Below, piece by piece: positions 5,392 to 8,947 of a stretch of DNA of 8,947 bases. Position 1 is the stretch's first letter; every line of letters begins with the position of its first letter. The translations under genes were made by a program, and so were the position numbers. Under the pieces are notes generated by a model. That model did no database searches. It was given only the letters and a program-made list of their open reading frames with translations, and had not been told where the DNA came from. The DNA comes from an uncultured Rikenella sp. (GTDB lineage: Bacteria > Bacteroidota > Bacteroidia > Bacteroidales > Rikenellaceae): NCBI GenBank assembly GCA_910577885.1, contig CAJTNK010000080.1:1-8947 (forward strand), in the 5' to 3' direction.

Positions 5392-6474
5392 TTACGACCG
5401 AAGGTACCACGCATACAACCGCTCGATCCCCCGGTCGATCTCCACCCGGTGGTGCCACCCCAACCCGTGCAACCGGCTCGGATCGGTCAGCTTGCGCATC
5501 GTCCCGTCCGGTTTCGAAGCGTCGAACCGGATCTCACCCCCGTAACCCACCGTCCGGGCGATCAACCGCACCAAATCCGAGATCGAAAGCTCGCTCCCCG
5601 TACCGATGTTGATGTGGCAATTCCGCACCTCTCCCCCCCGATCGCCTCGGTCGGCCGCCAGGTCCCGGAAATCGACCCGCTCCATCACGTAAACACAAGC
5701 GTCGGCCATATCCTCGCTCCACAGGAACTCACGCAACGGACGGCCCGTACCCCAAACGGTCATCCGCCCGGGCTCGATGCCGTATTGGCCGAGTTTTTCC
5801 AGTATGACCGACTCGGAAGCACTCCCATCGACACCCTCCACCGGCCGACGGCCGAAATCTCGCCGAATCGCCGCCCAATCCCCCTCCGTCAACGCACGAG
5901 CCAGGTGCATCTTACGCACCAAAGCCGGAAGAACATGGCTCGTCTCGAGGTCGAAATTGTCCTCCGGACCGTACAAGTTGGTCGGCATCACGGCCACGAA
6001 ATTGGTCCCGTACTGCAGGTTGAAACTCTCGCACAACTTCAACCCGGCAATCTTCGCCACCGCATAAGGCTCGTTGGTGTACTCCAGCGGAGAGGTCAAC
6101 AAACACTCCTCCCGCATCGGCTGCGGAGCCTCCCGCGGATAAATACACGTCGAACCCAGGAACAACAGCTTCTTCACCCCATACCGCCACGCAGCACCGA
6201 TCACGTTGTTCTGGATCGCCAGGTTCCGCCAAATGAAATCGGCCCGATACAACGAATTCGCCATGATCCCACCCACATAAGCGGCGGCCAAAAAAACATA
6301 CTCCGGACGCTCAATCCCGAAAAACCGATCCACGGCCGCCTGATCGGTCAAATCCAACTCGCCATGCGTCCTCCCCACCAAATGCCGATACCCCTTCCGC
6401 TCCAAATCACGCCATATCGCACTCCCAACCAACCCCCGATGACCCGCTACATAGATCTTGGACTCTTTCTCCAT
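5392..6474 (-). CDS. fcl: GDP-L-fucose synthase (GDP-4-keto-6-deoxymannose epimerase/reductase)
   Basis: A 360-residue extended short-chain dehydrogenase that epimerises and reduces GDP-4-keto-6-deoxy-D-mannose to GDP-L-fucose with NADPH. The Rossmann motif is GHRGLVGSA at residues 11-19; the catalytic set is S108 and C110 in GSTCIYP plus Y137 and K141 in YAVAK. RPVEGVDG lies in an insertion that makes the protein about 40 residues longer than the E. coli enzyme of about 320; this longer form is usual in Bacteroidota. The open frame runs upstream to 6552, but the first 26 codons read through a repeat element. The ATG at 6474, giving MEKESKIYVAGHRG, fits the family start. The usual partner gmd (GDP-mannose 4,6-dehydratase) is not in the window. 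L-fucose is used in Bacteroidales capsules and O-glycans. Confidence 0.95.
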   Translation of the reverse strand: MEKESKIYVAGHRGLVGSAIWRDLERKGYRHLVGRTHGELDLTDQAAVDRFFGIERPEYVFLAAAYVGGIMANSLYRADFIWRNLAIQNNVIGAAWRYGVKKLLFLGSTCIYPREAPQPMREECLLTSPLEYTNEPYAVAKIAGLKLCESFNLQYGTNFVAVMPTNLYGPEDNFDLETSHVLPALVRKMHLARALTEGDWAAIRRDFGRRPVEGVDGSASESVILEKLGQYGIEPGRMTVWGTGRPLREFLWSEDMADACVYVMERVDFRDLAADRGDRGGEVRNCHINIGTGSELSISDLVRLIARTVGYGGEIRFDASKPDGTMRKLTDPSRLHGLGWHHRVEIDRGIERLYAWYLRS

Positions 6475-6493
6475 AACTCTGTGTCTGTTTTTA

Positions 6494-6606
6494 TTTCGTG
6501 TAATTTGCAAACTGTGCTTTAGCGACGGGAGGGTACTGTTCTTTTTGTTCACAAAAAGAACAGTTCTTGCTCGTAGCCAATGACCGTTTGCACATTATGC
6601 CAAGGC
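6494..6606. repeat. Palindromic intergenic element, short single-hairpin form
   Basis: This copy occupies most of the 142-bp gap between rfbD and fcl. It has only one 24-nt hairpin of type T (6538-6561; GTTCTTTTTGT, TC, complement), extendable to a perfect 14-bp stem (6535-6548/6551-6564). Its left flank (TTTAGCGACGGGAGGGTACTG around 6518-6538) matches the flank beside hairpin K in copy 2. Its right flank (CAGTTC, then GTAGCCAATGA at 6573-6583) matches the flank beside hairpin T in copy 2. The inner boxes, small hairpins and central hairpin are missing. The outer ends are inverted relative to each other: TAATTTGCAAACTGT at 6501-6515 against GACCGTTTGCACATTATG at 6582-6599. Confidence 0.8.
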
Positions 6607-6616
6607 AAATACAGAA

Positions 6617-7513
6617 CTACAGAGCTTGGAGACAACGGGCGAGGCTATCTTTCCAGGAGGGGATTTGGATGTCGAAAGTGTGGGCGATTTTGTGTTTGGA
6701 GAGTACCGACCAGGCCGGGCGCGGTGCCGCTGCCGGATATTCCGCCGAGGTGATGCCCCGCACCGTACAGGAACGTCCCCCGCGGCGCATGATCTCCTGC
6801 GCAAACTCGCACCACGTCGTCACACCCTCGTTCGTGTAGTGGTAGAGGCCGAAAAGTCCCTCCGATCCCTCCCCCGCAGCGGCGCGCTCGTCGCACACCG
6901 ACACCATCCGCATCAAAGCCGCCGCCAGGTCCGCCGCATAAGTCGGCGTCCCCCACTGGTCGGCCACCACCCCCAGCTCCTCGCGCTCCGCACCCAGCCT
7001 CAACATCGTCTTCACGAAGTTGTTGCCGTACGTGCTGTACAGCCACGCCGTCCGCACCACCAGACTCTTCGGGTAGGCCAGGGCATACTCCTCGCCTTTG
7101 AGCTTGGTGCGGCCGTAGACCGACTGCGGCCCCACCGCCTCGGTCTCCGACAGCGCATGCCGATCCTCCGGCATCCGGCCGTCGAAGACGTAGTCCGTCG
7201 ACACCTGCACGAAGCCCGCCCCCACCGCCGCGGCCGCAGACACCAGGTGCTCGACCGCCGTCGCATTCAACAGCTCGGCTCGAGCCGCATCCTCCTCGGC
7301 CCGATCCACCGCCGTATAGGCCGCCGCATTGATGATCCACCGCGGCCGCTCGGCCTCCACAAACCGACTCACCGACTCCCGATCCGTAATGTCCAACTCG
7401 GCCACGTCCGTAAACACGAACACGTACCGCCCCCCATACAGCCCCTCCCGTTCGATGGCCCGCAACTCGTTCCCCAACTGACCGTTCGCACCGGTCACTA
7501 CGATTTTATCCAT
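6617..7513 (-). CDS. rfbD: dTDP-4-dehydrorhamnose reductase
   Basis: A 298-residue extended short-chain dehydrogenase catalysing the last step of dTDP-L-rhamnose synthesis, reduction of dTDP-4-keto-L-rhamnose with NADPH. Motifs are TGANGQLG at residues 7-14 (cofactor binding), NAAAYTAVD at 62-70, VSTDYVFDG at 104-112, the YxxxK pair Y133/K137 in YGRTKLKGE, and RTAWLYS at 154-160. Length is typical. Two ATG codons compete: 7519, which overlaps the upstream stop in an ATGA arrangement, and 7513. I choose 7513 because a GGAGG lies 7 nt before it but only 1 nt before the other, and MDKIVVTGANGQLG is the family start. The frame stays open to 8176, an artefact inside the upstream gene. The rfbA, rfbB and rfbC genes are not in the window. 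Confidence 0.95.
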   Translation of the reverse strand: MDKIVVTGANGQLGNELRAIEREGLYGGRYVFVFTDVAELDITDRESVSRFVEAERPRWIINAAAYTAVDRAEEDAARAELLNATAVEHLVSAAAAVGAGFVQVSTDYVFDGRMPEDRHALSETEAVGPQSVYGRTKLKGEEYALAYPKSLVVRTAWLYSTYGNNFVKTMLRLGAEREELGVVADQWGTPTYAADLAAALMRMVSVCDERAAAGEGSEGLFGLYHYTNEGVTTWCEFAQEIMRRGGRSCTVRGITSAEYPAAAPRPAWSVLSKHKIAHTFDIQIPSWKDSLARCLQAL

Positions 7514-7515
7514 GA

Positions 7516-8775
7516 TCATACCTCCAAAAATGCAATTCGATAAGCCTCCACCGAGTGGCGAATGTCGCACAACGGCACCCGCCCCCGTCCGATCGCCTCC
7601 AAAAAGTCCTCTACCAGCGCATAGTCCGCTCCGGCATGTCCCGGCGCGTCGGCCAACGCCGCAAAATGCCACTCCTCCACTGCCCGAGTCCCCCGCGCCG
7701 CCGACGCTGAGGTCCGATAAGCCCGGTAACGAATCGTGTGTTCGTCGCCCCACAACTCGCCCCGAGACCCCATGACATGGAGCCGCCGCCCCTCCTCGGC
7801 CGTCACGCCGTTCACCGACAGCCGCACCGAAACCCCGTTCCGGAAAGCCACCTGAAGCGTCTGGTGGTCCCACACGTCGTTGTCCCCCACCCGATACACG
7901 CACCGCCCGTAACGGGTCTCGCGCAACAACCGCCTCAACTCCTCCTCGCCGAACCCCTCCGGCAGGTCGAAATGCCGCAGCCACCGCCTCCGCCGCACGT
8001 AGAGTTCCACCGCCGAATACGGACACTCCCGCTCCATCGGGCAATCCAAACACCGCTCCGCCCCCTCGTTCGCCGCCGGAGCCCCCGCCGGACGAAAAAG
8101 AGACAACCCGCCCCGGGTCTGCACCTCCTCGGCCTCCGAACCGACCAACCACACCAGGTAATCGACATCGTGGCAACTCTTCGAAACCAGCAACGTATTA
8201 CTCGCCGCCCGATTCCGCCACAACCCCCGCACAAAAGCGTGCGTCATCCGCTCCAACCCCACATGCTCGGCATAGTCGATCGCCACCACCCGGCCCATCC
8301 GTTCCCCGTCCCGCATCAGCTCGCGAAACTTCACGAAAAACGGGTGGTAACGCAGCGGATGGCAGACCCCGACAACCCGCTCCCCTTCCCGTGCCGCCCG
8401 GGCAATATCAAGACACTCCCCAAAACTCTGCGCCACCGGCTTCTCCAACAGCACATGGAGCCCCAAATCCCGCACAGCCTCCATCGTGATCCCATAATGC
8501 AAATGGTCCGGCGTCGCCACAATCGCTGCCCGCAACCTCTCCCGCCAAGCCTCCCGCTCCCGAAAAGCCGCCACAAACTCGCCCCACGTCCCGAACCCCG
8601 CCTCGGCTGATAAAGCAAAGGCGGCCAAAGCCGCCTGTCGCCTAAACTCATTGGGTTCAACCACCGCCAACACCCGGCCCCCCGCCGCAACCCCCTCCTG
8701 CCGCAGGTAATCGGCATAAGTCCGCCCCCGGTTCCCGTACCCGACCAATACCAACCCTACTGAAATACGATCCAT
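7516..8775 (-). CDS. Gfo/Idh/MocA-family oxidoreductase with a cysteine cluster
   Basis: A 419-residue NAD(P)-dependent oxidoreductase of the sugar dehydrogenase type. The N-terminal Rossmann domain has VGYGNRG at residues 11-17, ATPDHLHY at 87-94 and the family's EKPVAQS at 111-117 with K112. The C-terminal domain contains SKSCHDVDYLVWL (198-210), with K199, H202 and D203 in the usual active-site region. C242, C245, C251 and C292, in RCLDCPMERECPYS and RCVYR, form a CxxC-x5-C...C group that might bind a metal; I recall similar cysteines in a subgroup of this family in Bacteroidota. The substrate is unknown, and nothing visible gives a dTDP-sugar specificity. The stop codon lies inside the rfbD translation-start region, so the two genes are coupled. 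The ATG at 8775 has no clear Shine-Dalgarno sequence. Confidence 0.88.
   Translation of the reverse strand: MDRISVGLVLVGYGNRGRTYADYLRQEGVAAGGRVLAVVEPNEFRRQAALAAFALSAEAGFGTWGEFVAAFREREAWRERLRAAIVATPDHLHYGITMEAVRDLGLHVLLEKPVAQSFGECLDIARAAREGERVVGVCHPLRYHPFFVKFRELMRDGERMGRVVAIDYAEHVGLERMTHAFVRGLWRNRAASNTLLVSKSCHDVDYLVWLVGSEAEEVQTRGGLSLFRPAGAPAANEGAERCLDCPMERECPYSAVELYVRRRRWLRHFDLPEGFGEEELRRLLRETRYGRCVYRVGDNDVWDHQTLQVAFRNGVSVRLSVNGVTAEEGRRLHVMGSRGELWGDEHTIRYRAYRTSASAARGTRAVEEWHFAALADAPGHAGADYALVEDFLEAIGRGRVPLCDIRHSVEAYRIAFLEV
7521..7525 (-). promoter_or_regulatory. Shine-Dalgarno sequence of rfbD
   Basis: Minus-strand GGAGG lies inside the last codons of the upstream oxidoreductase gene, 7 nt before the ATG at 7513. 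It decides the start between 7513 and 7519 and shows that the two genes are translated from one message. Confidence 0.65.
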
Positions 8776-8855
8776 TATCTACTGTGTTATTTGCGTAGAC
8801 TTATTCTTTGACTATGGGCTGAAACTGTTCTTATTACCTTCGTTTCTCTCATTTT

Positions 8856-8947
8856 ACTTTCGGCAATTGGCGAACTGTGTTTGGCTACGGTATGGGACTG
8901 CCGCTTTTTGGAAAAAGCGGCACCAAAAACTTTTGAGCTAGCATACG
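8856..8947. repeat. Palindromic intergenic element, copy 4, cut by window edge
   Basis: The outer flank (AATTGGCGAACTGTG around 8865-8879, then GGCTACGGTATGGGACTG at 8883-8900) matches the reversed flank beside hairpin T of copy 2 (GGCTACTGTACGGAACTG). It is followed by a 24-nt hairpin at 8899-8922 with a third stem sequence (TGCCGCTTTTT/AAAAAGCGGCA). The box ACCAAAAACTTTTGAG comes next, then TAGCATACG, which equals the start of the small hairpin of copy 2 read in reverse. The rest lies outside the window. The 80-bp stretch between this element and the oxidoreductase start (8776-8855) is AT-rich, with no recognisable promoter that I can defend. Confidence 0.75.

Noticed and set aside
5377..6522. 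381-residue plus-strand ORF opposite fcl
   Set aside because: Arg/Pro/His-rich antisense translation of fcl that begins and ends in intergenic sequence.

Overview
The window looks like a chromosomal segment of a GC-rich member of the Bacteroidota, most likely the Bacteroidales and possibly an Alistipes-like genus. The grounds are gene content, mostly weak or absent Shine-Dalgarno sequences, a Bacteroidota-type long GDP-fucose synthase, a TSCPD mini-protein and a lipoprotein with a Q-K-E-K stretch after its cysteine. The genus is an inference; no rRNA or tRNA is present to settle it. All nine genes I support lie on the minus strand, so transcription runs from high to low coordinates. The many long plus-strand ORFs are shadows of these genes.

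Reading in the direction of transcription, the first unit (8775-6617) is a Gfo/Idh/MocA-type oxidoreductase with a cysteine cluster, closely coupled to rfbD (dTDP-4-dehydrorhamnose reductase). Next come fcl (GDP-L-fucose synthase, 6474-5392), then a small lipoprotein coupled to ugd (UDP-glucose 6-dehydrogenase, 5285-3410). Rhamnose, fucose and glucuronate precursor synthesis therefore meet here, which suggests supply of sugars for surface polysaccharide or glycoprotein. A lone argB (3057-2278) follows, then a three-gene operon: a two-TM PH-like membrane protein, birA and a TSCPD protein (1891-317). That operon ends in a good rho-independent terminator near 178-198.

The most unusual content is between the genes. 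Four related, non-coding, hairpin-rich repeat elements (about 1915-2260, 3085-3396, 6494-6606 and 8856 to the right edge) fill nearly all of four intergenic gaps. The two complete ones (about 310-345 bp) are symmetric: outer flank, 24-nt hairpin, conserved CCAAAARACTTYC-like box, second small hairpin, long central hairpin, then the same modules mirrored. The terminal hairpins always have 11-bp stems and a 2-nt centre but occur in three unrelated stem sequences, so the fold is kept while the sequence changes. The element at 6494 has one hairpin joined directly to the two outer flanks, as if the core were deleted or never inserted. The two complete copies are inverted relative to each other and bracket argB. 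The left edge of the window (1-120) may hold half of a diverged relative. I do not recognise this family.
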